Shown here: piece by piece, positions 44,082 through 54,800 of the stretch
Position numbering within the stretch: the first letter of the stretch is position 1
How the letters are laid out: each line of letters opens with the position of its first letter
Assembly: GCA_011503125.2 (NCBI GenBank)
Contig: WWBZ02000022.1
Span: 4,278,001 to 4,342,000, forward strand
Source of the DNA: Botryosphaeria dothidea
Taxonomy: Eukaryota; Ascomycota; Dothideomycetes; Botryosphaeriales; Botryosphaeriaceae
DNA: 64,000 nucleotides
Reading direction: 5' to 3'
The notes under the pieces: generated by a model
Told to the model about the DNA's origin: nothing
Seen by the model: the letters and a program-made list of their open reading frames with translations, nothing else
Database searches by the model: none
Position numbers and translations under genes: made by a program

Positions 44082-45760
44082 ATGCATCAACCAAACCACG
44101 TTCAATCTACCCCTTATGAAGCTCGAGTGTTCTTAGCGAAACAAGCTATCGATCAAGACTAAATTAAAAGCAATCGATTCGCTGCGAGCATGTATAACAT
44201 CGACCGATCAACCCTTAAGCGTCGACGCGACGGGATCCCTTCACGACGCGATTGCACGCCTAATTCTCGAAAACTTACGCCCTTCGAAGAATCGGTTATT
44301 ATTTAACGTACCCTCGATATAGATTCGCGAGGATATCCGCCCCGACTACGTGCTGTTAAAGATATAGCGAATAAGCTACTCGCCGACCGCGCCGGAGGTA
44401 CCGTTAGCAAGAACTAGCCCTCCAACTTCGTGAAGCGGACTCCCGAGCTAAAAACACGTCTAAATCGCAAGTATAACTACCAGAGAGCTAAATGCGAATA
44501 TCCCGAGCTTATTACGCGATAGTTCACGCTTATGCGAAATACTATCGCGAAGTATAGGATCGTAGATAGAGATATCTACAACTTCGATGAAGCCGGCTTC
44601 CTTATAGGTATTATTACAGCTAGAATAGTTATTACGGCTTCTAAACGACGCGCTCGACCGAAAATAGTCTAGCTAGGCAATCGCGAGTAGGTTACGGTAA
44701 TCTAGGGAGTCAACGCTAAGGGCTAGGCGATTCCGCCGTTCGTGATTTTTAAGGGATAACACCACCTTTCCGCTTAGTATAGCGACGACGTACCACGCGA
44801 TTAGGCTATCGTATTAAGCGATAACGGTTGGACGACGAACGAGCTTAGTCTATAGTAGCTATAGTACTTCGAAAAGCATATAAACGATCGCACAACCGGA
44901 GTATAGCGACTTCTAATTCTTAACGGCCACGCGAGCTACAATTCGGCCGAATTCGACGCGTTTTGCTAGGAACACAGGATTATCGCGCTCTATATGCCTA
45001 CGCATTTATCCCACCTCCTCCAGCTACTTAATGTCGGCTATTTTGCGCTGCTTAAGAAGGCGTATAGAAAGCAGATCGAAGACTTAATACGGTCGCGTAT
45101 CAACTATATCACGAAACTCGAGTTTTTACTAGTATTTAAAGCGGCATTTAAAGCCGCTTTTACGAAGGAGTATATCGTATCTATATTCCGAGGCGCTAGA
45201 TTAGTTCTACTCGATCTAGAAGCGGTGCTTTCGAAGCTCGATATTAAAATTCGGATACTAACGCCCACCCTCCCGGAGGTCGCAAGTTAGGACTCCCAAA
45301 CACTACATAACCCAGCCGAATTAGCGTCTTAAACCGAGCTTATTCGGGGTAGGATTGCGAGGCATTAGGGCAGCTCACCAACGCCGATTAATAATGCGTT
45401 TACTACCCTAATAAAGGGGGCTTTAATAATAGCGCACGAGAACGCGCTTTTACGGGCCGAGGTCGCAAACCTTTAAAAGGCAAATAAGGCCGTAACGGGA
45501 CGCAAAAAACGCTAAAAGAAGCGTATTCAGAAGCGCGGGACCCTAACGATTCAAGCTGGGCAGAATTTGGTCGATAAAAATGCTGTTAACCAGCAGATTT
45601 CGACGGATACGCGCGAAGGTGGTGCGTAATTAGATAGGCCTGCGACGAAGCGACGGCGATGTGGGTAATGCGGCGAGTCTAGACATAATTCTCGCACATA
45701 TTAAAAAGATGCGGAAAATGCTATAGAATAGGATGTATATTATAGATTGTCGATTTTATA
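44082..45760 (+). pseudogene. Pogo/Fot1-like transposase, point-mutated (element B)
   Basis: Reads from the ATG at 44082 (MHQPNHVQSTPYEARVFLAK) through an HTH (NRFAASMYNIDRSTLKRR), GYPPRLRAVKDIANKLL, NFVKRTPELKTRLNRKYNY, the first DDE motif YNFDEAGF (Asp kept), AIPPFVIFKG, LSDNGWTTNEL and YMPTHLSHLLQ. The second catalytic Asp is Asn here (LILNGHASY). A C-terminal CCHC-type knuckle (RRRCG.CGESRHNSRT) has lost cysteines. Many in-frame TAG and some TAA codons replace Trp or Gln; I saw no frameshift and no in-frame TGA in the parts translated. The span is about 560 codons, normal for the family. Confidence 0.85.
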
Positions 45761-45806
45761 AGGCGTTGTAGAGTTATTTACAATTTAAGTGGTTTAAGTC
45801 TATTGA

Positions 45807-45850
45807 GGTGGCTCACTCGCTTGGGTGGCTCACTCGCTTGTGAGATACGT
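45807..45850 (-). repeat. Right terminal inverted repeat of element B
   Basis: Exact reverse complement of the left 44-bp repeat. Confidence 0.92.
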
Positions 45851-46726
45851 TATAGAGTCTTGTACGAAGGGAGCCTACCGCCTACTTATCCTCGATAGCC
45901 ACAGCAGCCACGCAACCCCTAAATTCGACCAATACTGCATTTTAAATAATATAATCACGCTCTGCATGCCTACACATATATCTTATCTTCTCTAACCGCT
46001 CGATGTGAGCTACTTTTCCCCTCTTAAGCGCTCGTACGGTTAAGAGGTTCAGGAAATCGTCCGCCAAGGAATCTACCATATCGATAAAGATGACTTTCTC
46101 GCAATATACTCGAAGGTACGCCCTTTAGTCTTTACGGATCAAAATATCAGAAGTGGATTTCAAGCCACGGGACTTATACCGTATAACCTACAACGCGTCT
46201 TATCGTCGCTTACCATTACCAAAACACCCTCCCTACCAGGCACAGCTAGCGGACAAGCACCCTAATGGACGTCAGAAACACCTCATACTGTGGCCCAGCT
46301 AGAGCATTAGGCTCGGCTTATACGAGGTCTTATCCAGCGCCAGTCGCAGAGCCCGATAAGCTAAGCATTTAGTCAACTTGTAAAGGGATGTTAGATGGCG
46401 ATGCATTCGGCTGTAATACTTGCAAAGGAAAATTCGGAGCTTCGTACAGCTAATTAGCGGCGAAAATAAAAGCAGTAGTACCGGCGAAGGTATATTACAC
46501 AGGGAGGCGCTCTATAGGCTCAGTAGGGGCAGTTCTTAGTTTAAGGGATGGAAAATAGGGAACAAGAGGCTGATCAACGGGAGCCTACGGCTGTACGATA
46601 ACGTGCGCCGCCGACGTGTAGTAACTATTATTTACAAGGTCATACTATTCGCCGATGCGCTAGGGCTCAGCGAGTAGTTAGATAGGATTTTTAATTGAAT
46701 TCAAGGCGTTGTGGTGGAATATTTGT

Positions 46727-46779
46727 GCGAAGACGCGTCTTGGGTTTGGTGGGGTGTCCGGATGACTGGTGAAACACGT
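46727..46779 (-). repeat. Right terminal inverted repeat of element A
   Basis: 53 bp, the exact complement of the left repeat except that one 17-base unit is missing (70 - 17 = 53). Confidence 0.9.
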
Positions 46780-47071
46780 TATTTTGAAACAGCAAAGGTG
46801 CATAGATGTAGTTCGGCCGAAGCCGGGTTGTGCACTAACTCCGCGGCCGAGGCAGGCCGTGATGAGCGCTCAACATTTCCACTTACGAGAAGACAGTGGA
46901 GACCGCCCAGCTTGCCTGAGACACTGAGCTTGTACGCTGTCTGGTCTACGACGACGACATAGGAGATCTATTTTATATATAAGAGGGGGTAATTGAAGAG
47001 ATTTCGAAGGCCAGAGCCCAGGTGGATCTGTGGAGTCTGTTTTGCGACCGAAATTCATCTCTGATTTTACA
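46780..47071. other. Short gap between transposon and P450
   Basis: Contains the right TA target copy and the P450 promoter. It includes the palindrome TTCGGCCGAA near 46814, a possible zinc-cluster regulator site (weak). Confidence 0.35.
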
Positions 47072-48769
47072 ATGTCGATCTTACTTTCCATCTTCGGATG
47101 GATTATAACTCTGGTTGGTTCTAATTTAAGCTTTTTTTTCAGTAACTTCTCGCTAATAACACTTACAGCCTCTCTTGTTCGGTCTGAGCAAGTGCGCTTA
47201 CAACTTCTTCTTTCATCCACTGCGCCATTACCCCGGTCCTTGGCTTGCTCGAGCTACACGTGTACATTATATATTCTGGGATCTCAGGGGATTGACCCAC
47301 GTCAAGCTTCAAGAATACCATGTTCGTTACGGGGAAGTTGTGCGGGTTGCGCCGAATGAACTGTCATATAACTCCGCTCAAGCATGGAGAGATATTTGCG
47401 GTAAGAACACACCTGCTACCTTTCATGTGGAATCCTTGCTTATTTATCCTAGGCCACAGGACCCGTAACAGGCCAGGAAGCTTTGAAAAAGACGAATCTT
47501 TCTACAACTCGTTCGGAAATAGCGCACCCTACATTCTCAATGCAAAGGATGACGATCACCGCCGCCTTCGTCGCCTGCAATCTCATGCATTTTCTGAAAA
47601 GGCGCTCAAAGCAGAAGAGAGTATTGTCAAAGGATACGTCGACCTCCTCATGAAACAGCTATCCGGACGAGCATTGCCGCACGACAACCGCGCTGTTGAT
47701 CTGGTCAAATGGTACAATTTCACCACATTCGACATCATCGGGGACTTGGCATATGGAAAGCCATTTGGTTGCCTAAGAGATGGGATATGGCATCGCTGGC
47801 TCGAGGTCGTGTTTGAATTCGTAATATCCGGGATTTATCTGCGTGCCGCTTGACGCTTCGATTCGCCACTCAAAGAAATTTTTCTCTTCTTCACACCGAA
47901 GAAGTTGGCAGAAAGCAGGAAATATCAGTACCAGTTTAGTGCTGAAAGAGTGGATAGGAGGCTTCAGGGAGGCAGCGCCAGACCCGATTTCAGTGAGTAT
48001 GAAGCTGGACCAGCTGTTAATTGTTGCTAACTTTCGGAGTGTCATATATACTTCGCGAAAACAATGAGAAGGGAATGACTGAAGACGAGTTGAAAGTCGG
48101 AGCGCAGGTCCTCATCATTGCCGGCAGCGAAACAACAGCCACGCTGCTCTCTGGAGCCACGTACCTTCTCTTGTCCAATGGGGACGCTCTTGAAAAGCTA
48201 AAGCAGGAGATCCGATCTTCCTTCAAGAACGAAGAAGAAATTGACATGCAGAGTACAGCTGGACTTCCGTATCTCAATGCCGTGCTGGAAGAGTCTCTCC
48301 GCATGTATCCGCCTGTACCAAACACACTTCCCCGCACCACGCCAGCGCCCGGAGAAGTCGTATGTGGAAAGTTTGTGCCCGCTGGCACATCTGTAGGAGT
48401 TCATCAGCTCTCTTGTTACATGTCAGAGAAAAATTTCGTTGAACCAAAGCGCTTTGCACCTGAGAGATGGCTTGGTGATGAGCACTTTGCTAAAGATCAA
48501 AAGGATGTCTTCCAGCCATTCTCTTTTGGCCCTCGAAATTGTCTGGGCAAGAAGTAAGTCAAGCGCCCGCCCAACCTTGTTCCATCTTCGCTCACCAAGA
48601 TTGTAGTCTTGCTTATGCTGAGATGAGAATCATCTTGACCCGCCTTTTATGGAACTTCGATCTTGACCTCCAGCAGGATAGCAAAGAATGGATCGAAAGA
48701 CAGAGAACCTTCACCCTGTGGGAGAAGGGGTCTCTCAATGTCAATTTAAAAATCGTAACGCGGAACTAA
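47072..48769 (+). pseudogene. Cytochrome P450 (CYP65-like) with one in-frame stop
   Basis: Five exons join in phase: 47072-47113, 47169-47400, 47453-47992, 48040-48553, 48607-48769 (about 496 codons). The order is a short N-terminal anchor, FFHPLRHYPGPWLARATRV, the I-helix IIAGSETTATLL, ExxR in EESLRMYPPVP, PERWLGD and the heme loop FSFGPRNCLGKN, so the overall domain is complete. It resembles the large fungal group that includes the CYP65/C-15-hydroxylase-like enzymes. A TGA at 47851-47853 interrupts exon 3 in frame (YLRAA-stop-RFDSPLKE); relatives usually have Arg there, so a CGA-to-TGA change is likely. The first donor is the weak GTTGGT. No other lesion seen. It is either a recent pseudogene or an allele with a nonsense change, about 300 bp from the transposon. 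Confidence 0.82.
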
Positions 48770-49965
48770 GCTGAAAATTACTCAGCCGCTGGCTTATCCT
48801 CTTATGGTTTTGGAGTGAATACTCGAAGGGCTCGTTTGATCTCTGTTTCTTCGAACCCTGGAAGTTATTCAGCCACCTCGGTAAATTAAGATTACTAGTA
48901 TCCAATAAGAGATCGTGTTTTCAAAGTCGACAGATCCCACTTTTTGCTATTCCCTGGAGGTATCAAAGTTAAAAATCAACCTACCCACTCTGCGAGCGCA
49001 AGGTTGTGTTTTTTCAGCTCGAGAGGAGGCATATCACGTCGCTATGATAGTTTTTGGAAGTTGACAGGGAAAGCACTAGAAACCGAAATACTCATTAAAG
49101 GCTCTACTCCTCCAAGTAATATAAAAAAAAAATCTCATCTCAAGCTTCAGAAAGTACGAGTCTATCCTTTATTCCAGGATCGAGAACAAAGGTGCTCAAT
49201 ATATGAACGCTGCGCCCTCAGAAACCTTGAAACAATCGGTTTTCAAAGTCGCACCCACCCCCACTCGGTGGTAAACTCGAGCCGTGGTCTTTTGGACAAG
49301 GATATAATAGAAATATTCCTTGTACAACCTTGTTAGTGAAATGAGTGGGACTCATATTACATAGGACTACGTACGGTGCGGTTAATTGAAGAATATCCCG
49401 TAGCAACGTATGCCCATTTTATGTCGGAGAGGTTCAAGTCTTGATGCAGCTCTGCATCAAGACAAATTACTCCAAACATATTGTCTTGATCTTTCTGTTC
49501 TGCCTCGTATCTGTTGGCTTCGTCCCGAATGACTGCGTACCCAAAAGACCAACAACTCATGGCGTCTACAAGACTACTCTCCTTCGATGATGTCGTGGAT
49601 CTGGGGTCCTGACTTCTCTGACAACAGAAAGACTTTTCGTTTTTTAAAGTGAGAAATTGAGCTTCAAAAAAAATGTGCAGCACATTCGTCTTCAATTTCT
49701 CTAGAGACCCTGATTGATGCATAGTTCCGGAGACTTCGTCTGCTAATTGAGTAAAAAACTTGTCCAACATTGCTTATCCAACTCCAGGATGGAGTAGTTG
49801 ACTTCGGAAACTGAGGTTTTTTTTCCTGCAGTCCAAAGGATTCCATTGTTGATGTCACTAGACCAGATCTTTTGGATCATGATTCAAATGTGTGTTTCCC
49901 TTACGTCTACAACTTTCAGGTGATAGAATCTGACGGCCACTTCCAGACCCTCGGCAATCAACTCC
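48770..49965. other. Intergenic with a possible decayed HET-like remnant
   Basis: About 1.2 kb with no intact gene. Minus-strand frames at 49357-49858 look protein-like in patches; see the separate low-confidence entry. Confidence 0.4.
49357..49858 (-). pseudogene. Possible HET-domain C-terminal remnant
   Basis: Two overlapping minus-strand frames. One carries KSTTPSWSWISNVGQVFY, close to the P-S-W-S-W-A pattern seen in the C-terminal part of HET-domain proteins; the other continues as MFGVICLDAEL and IKWAYVATGYSS. A frameshift between them would be needed. The evidence is weak; it may be chance. Confidence 0.25.
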
Positions 49966-51273
49966 ATGCACGGCCTTCAGCAAGACGAAAGCCAAAGTCG
50001 ATTACGAATGCCACTGCGCAGGATTTACGTTTGGGAAGTCAACAAGAACTCGCCTTTTCACGATATACGCAAGTGCAACGAGGATCTCCGCAGGATATTC
50101 AAAGCACAGGAGCGGATTGCAACAGCTACACTGGTTGGACAGGATGTTACTGCAGAGAAAGGCATAACAAAATCTATGGGAACCTTTTTCCTTCACGCAA
50201 ACTGCGTGTACGGACTCTTCTGCAGCGCCTGGACATGCACATGTTGGAATTTCCACCGAGCGAACCTACTACTGTGCCATCGCATTACAAGAGAGATCCG
50301 TTTCGATATTCTGTTCAGTTTCGATCATGTTGCGGATGGTGTACAATCAAAACCTTGGACTTATCAAGAGACTATGATTCGGAAGACAGACCCTGCGTCC
50401 AACCAGAGCAACATATCCGTGCCTGTACCTGCTATGCATAGCAAGGCGTCTTCCAGAGCTGGGAAAGTAACATCGAAAGGAGCCTCCGCAGCTGGAAAAG
50501 CACCTCAAAAATCAGCCTTAGTCCTGAGGCAGAATACAAACAGTGGCAGTTCCAAAAAAGAAAGCAGAGTCTCATGGGATACTACAGCTCCATCCACCGA
50601 GACTCAAATAAAGGACTTCCGCAGCAGCATTGCAGCTGGTACGAACCGCTGCTTTGGTTACCTTGAAAACGATGAGAACCGTGACCTGGTCCATCCTACC
50701 CCAACATTCGATCAGAAACTCCCCGATAATCCGGCAACAGTCTCTCTGGAGGAGCTACTTCCACAACAGGGCCGCTGTGCCCTATCACGGCATAAACGCT
50801 ATTATTTTGCCTGGAAAATTGCTTCATCACGCATTCAGCTGCATTCCACACCGTGGCTGGGTGAGCAGTGGACCAAACGAGACATAATACTGCCCAAGAA
50901 GACCGACGAGGTGGATGAGCTGTACCCATACATTTCACGGGGGTTTGAGAACACCAAATGCACACCCTCACCGTTTAATCCCACTTTCTCGACGCTAGGC
51001 ATCCTGCTAATGGAACTGTGCTATGGGCGGCCGTTTGAGGATACCGAGGCCTGGAGGAAGCATACTCCACCGACAGGGCACAACGACATCTCGCAAATGG
51101 CCGCAGCATGGGAATGGTGGAAAGACGTCGATGCAGAGGCTGGTGATGAGTACGCCGAAGCAATCAAGTGGTGTTTGACCAAGTTTAGTGGCGTTGACAA
51201 GGACCCGAAGTGGAAGCAGGACCTGTTCGAGAACGTGGTCACGCCATTGAAGAAATGTTATGTTGGAAATTGA
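49966..51273 (+). CDS. DUF7580-type fungal protein
   Basis: Intact 435-codon frame. The C-terminal half has the features I associate with the fungal DUF7580 domain, which often sits beside kinase-like or prion/HeLo-like modules: HKRYYFAWKIASSRIQLHSTPWLGE, then DIILPK, SPFNPTFSTLGILLMELCYG and a helical end (EAIKWCLTKF). An earlier CxC/H-x-A-N-L segment (WTCTCWNFHRANLLL) is also typical. Between them is a low-complexity Ser/Lys/Ala linker (residues about 150-200). The ATG at 49966 is the first in frame, but the family usually has a longer helical N-terminus, so an upstream exon may be missing or decayed. Cytosolic; role unknown, often discussed with fungal non-self recognition loci. Confidence 0.65.
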   Translation: MHGLQQDESQSRLRMPLRRIYVWEVNKNSPFHDIRKCNEDLRRIFKAQERIATATLVGQDVTAEKGITKSMGTFFLHANCVYGLFCSAWTCTCWNFHRANLLLCHRITREIRFDILFSFDHVADGVQSKPWTYQETMIRKTDPASNQSNISVPVPAMHSKASSRAGKVTSKGASAAGKAPQKSALVLRQNTNSGSSKKESRVSWDTTAPSTETQIKDFRSSIAAGTNRCFGYLENDENRDLVHPTPTFDQKLPDNPATVSLEELLPQQGRCALSRHKRYYFAWKIASSRIQLHSTPWLGEQWTKRDIILPKKTDEVDELYPYISRGFENTKCTPSPFNPTFSTLGILLMELCYGRPFEDTEAWRKHTPPTGHNDISQMAAAWEWWKDVDAEAGDEYAEAIKWCLTKFSGVDKDPKWKQDLFENVVTPLKKCYVGN

Positions 51274-52846
51274 GTTGATTTGATTATTGTCTGGATTGTT
51301 GGCATGTCCTATGAGAGGGGTATGAGAGGGTGCCTGCTATATAGACTATTTGACGCTAAACCTAATTCGGAGCATTCTAAGACGATATTTCCAACATGTT
51401 ACGAGGCCATTGGAGGACCGGTTGCATCCTAAAAGATAGCTCATCTTAGCCTTTTGAATGCTTCATGACCAGTTTTCGGCGTTACATTGAGACTGTGAGA
51501 TCTATGCGAGCACCTTTAGCAAGGCGTACCGCTTGTATAGTGAAGAATCGTTGTGAATGACTGCGGTTCTGCATTGGATGGCCCTCGCAATTGCCTTCCG
51601 CTGCTGGCTGCCCAACGATATTACTGCTTCTGCAGTCTGATGGTCGTAGATGTGTTTGGGAGATTGCAGCATGGCCTGCGCGTATGGGATCCTTAAATTG
51701 GCTTCATTAGTGATCCTCTCATATCCAACGACAATCACGTGTAACGAATCACCCTCTTCCCGCCGCACACCGCCACACCGCCACTGTGTATTACGCCCTC
51801 ACTTAATCTAATGCTACTTGTTATACATCCATCAACGCGCGACTAGCGCTGCTTCCTTCACGTTCGCGGGTTGCTACATCCAGCGGCCGCACCATCATTT
51901 GAACATTTCCGCCCCGTTGCTCAGCTACGACTCACCACACCATCCCAGCTCTAGAAGGGCGCGAAGGAAGCCCGAGAATGGTGACTGAATGGAGCTCAGA
52001 TCTTTATATAAGAGGATAGGTGTGAATGCGTCGGAGCTATAGATTGTTGAGTTGGAATGAGACGCTAGTGTTGTCTGGGTAGTGCGTCGGTCAGAGAAGG
52101 GAGTAATGTTGTCTTGGAATAGGTAGTCAAGATGATAGCGTGCTTCGAAAATTGCTTTGCAGGCCACCGTAAAGTGTTACACTAGTATGCGACACTATCA
52201 TATGTAGTTGAAGCGTTCATCCGGATATAAGTGTTGTGCCTGTTGCCAAAATTAGACTACATTTGCTTCCGGACGAATGCTTCAACTCCCCGTGAGAGGG
52301 GAAGATCATAATATTTTTTGGATTGAGTACCAAACGTCCTCAATCTCAAGTTTCCGAACTTCTGAACGTGGCGTGATTCAGCTCGGGTTGTCGGAGGACT
52401 TGGCCCGCCTTCGGGATCTTGGCTCCCGAGTCTCCTTGCGTCAACTGTCTGCAGAATAAATCCGATGTCCCTACACCGTTGGCACCCGTCCAGTTTCTCC
52501 GGATGTATCCGTGTCTTTTTTAGCCCCTATACAAAAGTCGGGCTATTTGCAAAATCCGAAAAGTTCAATCTTATCCAAATCCAGTCAACTTCGGGAATTC
52601 CGAAGACCATTTGTCCTACTTAAGTATGATCAGCTACCTTGGCAACTCTTATACCCAGATGTTTGTAAGCTTTGCGGTGGGGTAAGAGCATAATGTATGA
52701 ATCAGTACGGAGATATTTAACAGCGCAACGGATATCTACGGCCAACTGATCAGCCGTCAATTCAATGGTATAAATCCCGCTACGGTCACAAACATGTTTT
52801 TCAGACTATCATTGGAGCTTCGACGCATTCATCCCGAAACAAAAAC
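51274..52846. other. Long intergenic stretch; imperfect inverted repeat only
   Basis: About 1.6 kb without a supported gene. Short minus-strand frames at 51502-51768 and 51925-52167 have no recognised domain. An inverted repeat lies at 52206-52287. Confidence 0.45.
52206..52287. repeat. Imperfect 20-bp inverted repeat
   Basis: Arms 52206-52225 (AGTTGAAGCGTTCATCCGGA) and 52268-52287 match in 18 of 20 positions when one is reverse-complemented, with a 42-bp loop. Could be a hairpin or a remnant of a small element. Confidence 0.55.
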
Positions 52847-54800
52847 ATGTTTCTTACCCTCTCACGCATATTTTTCCTCTGCGCACTGCTGCATTTCGCT
52901 GTTTCCTCCCCCCTCGAAAGCGTCGCGAGAGCAACAGGAGACAACGTCACGATGTCAACAGAAAATTTGGATCCGCCATATCGGAAGAGTGCTCATCCTT
53001 CTACGGTAAGTCTGATATCTGGAGCTATTCTACTTGTTCTTTTTCTCACGGAGAGCCAGCCCAATTCTCCGCTGGAGGCTGCGCCTTCTTTGGGGCACGA
53101 GATCCGCGTGCTTGAGGATGGGCGAACAGTCCTTGAGAAAGATGTTGCCATCACAATGCGCGATGGTGTTAAGCTCTACGCGAACGTCTTCCGTCCGGCC
53201 GAGAACGTCACCGCAACATCGCCAACTTTAGTCTTCTTTGCGCCATTCGGCAAGCACGGTGCCGTTCCAAGAGAGCGGTTCAGCAATATGGGCGTTGACT
53301 TCAGCAAGCTCAGCGCGTATGCATATTGGGAGCTTCCAGACCCGCTTCTCTGGGTTGGTCAGTGGAATTACTCCTTTGCTCTTGTCGATCCACGCGGCAC
53401 GTGGTGGAGTGAGGGTGATGCGGCTCATTATATCTCTCCGGAAGAAGGCCGGGATGGATATGACGTTGTTGAATGGATAGCACAGCAGACTTGGTAGGTT
53501 TTATTGCCCATGCGTAGAATTCGACCCTACTCTGACCAAGACGCAACATAGGTCGACCGGGAAAGTTGGATGGGGCGCCGTATCTTATTATGCCATGTCC
53601 GCCTACCAAACTGCCGTCTTGAAACCACCGCACCTTGCCGCCATCATGCCTTGGGAGGGGATTTCCGACATATACCGAGAAGTGAACACTCAAGGAGGCA
53701 TCCCAAATGTTGCCTTCCAACAACTATGGATGAACATGACCGGGACCGGCTTGGGGCTCAGTGAGGATCATGCAACCCTCACTCTGGAACATCCCCTTCT
53801 TGATGAGCTTTGGGAGTCAAAGGTCGTTGACTGGAGTAAGATCAACATTCCGGCCTTTTCAGTTACTGGCTGGCCCAGCCTTGGATTGCACCTGAGAGGC
53901 ACGATCCGCGCATGGAACAACTTCTCGTCCACAAAGAAGTACCTTCTCATCCACGTTAGTTGACACATCACCGCCTCCCTCCGATCCTACACTGACATAA
54001 AGACCCAGTCGGGCAAAGAATGGGCAGAATACTACAACGACGCGAACGTGCTCAAGCAAAAAGCCTTCTTCGACCGCTTCCTCAAAGACCAACCCAACGA
54101 GGTCGACACCTGGCCACCAGTAACCCTCGACGTCCGCACCAGCCTCGAAACTTCCACCCGCCGCTCCGCAACCTCCTTCCCTCCCTCAAACACCACACTC
54201 ACACCCTTCTACCTCGGCCCAGCCAACGCCCTCACGACGCAGAACACCTCCACAGAGCCCGCCGCCTTCGCCAGCTACACCGCCCACCACGCCAACTCCT
54301 CCGTCTCCTTCTCCCACACCTTCGCGACGCGCACCGAAATCACCGGCCACGCCTCCGCCAGGCTCCACATCCAAGCCCTCGCCTACCCCGACGCCGACCT
54401 CTTTCTCGCGCTGCAGAAAGTCGCCCCCAACGGCTCCGAGGTGCGCTTCTGGCACTCGACGCAGAAGGCCGAGGCGTCCGCGTCGTTCGGGTGGCTGCGG
54501 GTGTCGCACCGCGAGCTCGACGACGCGCGAAGCACGCCGGGTCTGCCGGTCCATTCGCATCGGAGGCGGCAGTGGTTGACGCCGACGGATATCGTGGAGG
54601 TGGAGGTCGAGCTGTGGCCGTCGAGCACGGTGTGGGAGGCGGGGGAGACGATGAGGTTGGTTGTGCAGGGGAGCGCGTTTACGGATGAGGAGGATGCGAC
54701 GCAGTTTAAGGGGGATCGGCACGGGTTTGGGGAGGTGCGGGTGTGGTTCGGTGGGGGGTATGAGAGTCAATTGTTGGTGCCTGTGTGTGGAGGCGAGTGA
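52847..54800 (+). CDS. CocE/NonD-type alpha/beta hydrolase (peptidase S15-like), secretory
   Basis: Hydrolase of the X-Pro dipeptidyl-peptidase/cocaine-esterase fold. Exons 52847-53493, 53552-53954 and 54009-54800 give 613 residues. An additional 54-bp intron with donor GTAAGT at about 53009 would shorten it to about 595 and remove a hydrophobic stretch; both versions stay in frame. A signal peptide starts at the ATG at 52847 (MFLTLSRIFFLCALLHFAVSS). The catalytic domain has MRDGVKLYANVFRP, VDPRGTWWSEG, the GYDVVEWIAQQTWSTGKVGWGAVSYYAM segment with the nucleophile Ser in G-x-V-S-Y (this family usually has G-x-S-Y), and MPWEGISD. The C-terminal jelly-roll part includes TEITGHASARLHIQA and GWLRVSHRELD. 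Substrate unknown; probably secreted or vacuolar. Confidence 0.88.

Larger units (their letters stand above)
44001..45850 (+). mobile_element. Inner pogo/Fot1-like DNA transposon (element B), nested in A
   Basis: 1,850 bp with perfect 44-bp terminal inverted repeats and TA duplications at 43999-44000 and 45851-45852. It sits inside the DDE domain of element A's transposase. Size, TIRs and encoded protein fit a complete Fot1-type element. Confidence 0.92.
43193..46692 (+). pseudogene. Pogo/Fot1-like transposase, interrupted and point-mutated (element A)
   Basis: Starts at the ATG at 43193 (MASTQNPESLQKEGRL) with a psq-type HTH (LSIRRAAKSYDTPKSTLHDRL), then a CENP-B/Tc5-like block (GKNWVSRFID), then the DDE domain. 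The frame is kept for its whole length, apart from the nested element at 44001-45850, and is broken only by TAG/TAA codons, at places where relatives have Trp or Gln (for example GNRE-stop-IIVI). The first catalytic Asp of the Y-N-F-D-E motif has become Asn (YNFNE, GAC to AAC). The second is intact in LILDSHSSH beyond the insertion. A C-terminal zinc-knuckle-like CSNYYLQGH ends it. It cannot be functional as written. Confidence 0.85.
43112..46779 (+). mobile_element. Outer pogo/Fot1-like DNA transposon (element A)
   Basis: 3,668 bp including a nested element; about 1.8 kb without it. It is bounded by TA duplications (43110-43111 and 46780-46781) and terminal inverted repeats beginning ACGTGTTTCACCAGTCATCC. 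It encodes a DDE transposase of the pogo/Tigger/Fot1 branch of Tc1-mariner, with an N-terminal psq-type helix-turn-helix. The TA target, TIRs and protein type agree with each other. Confidence 0.9.
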
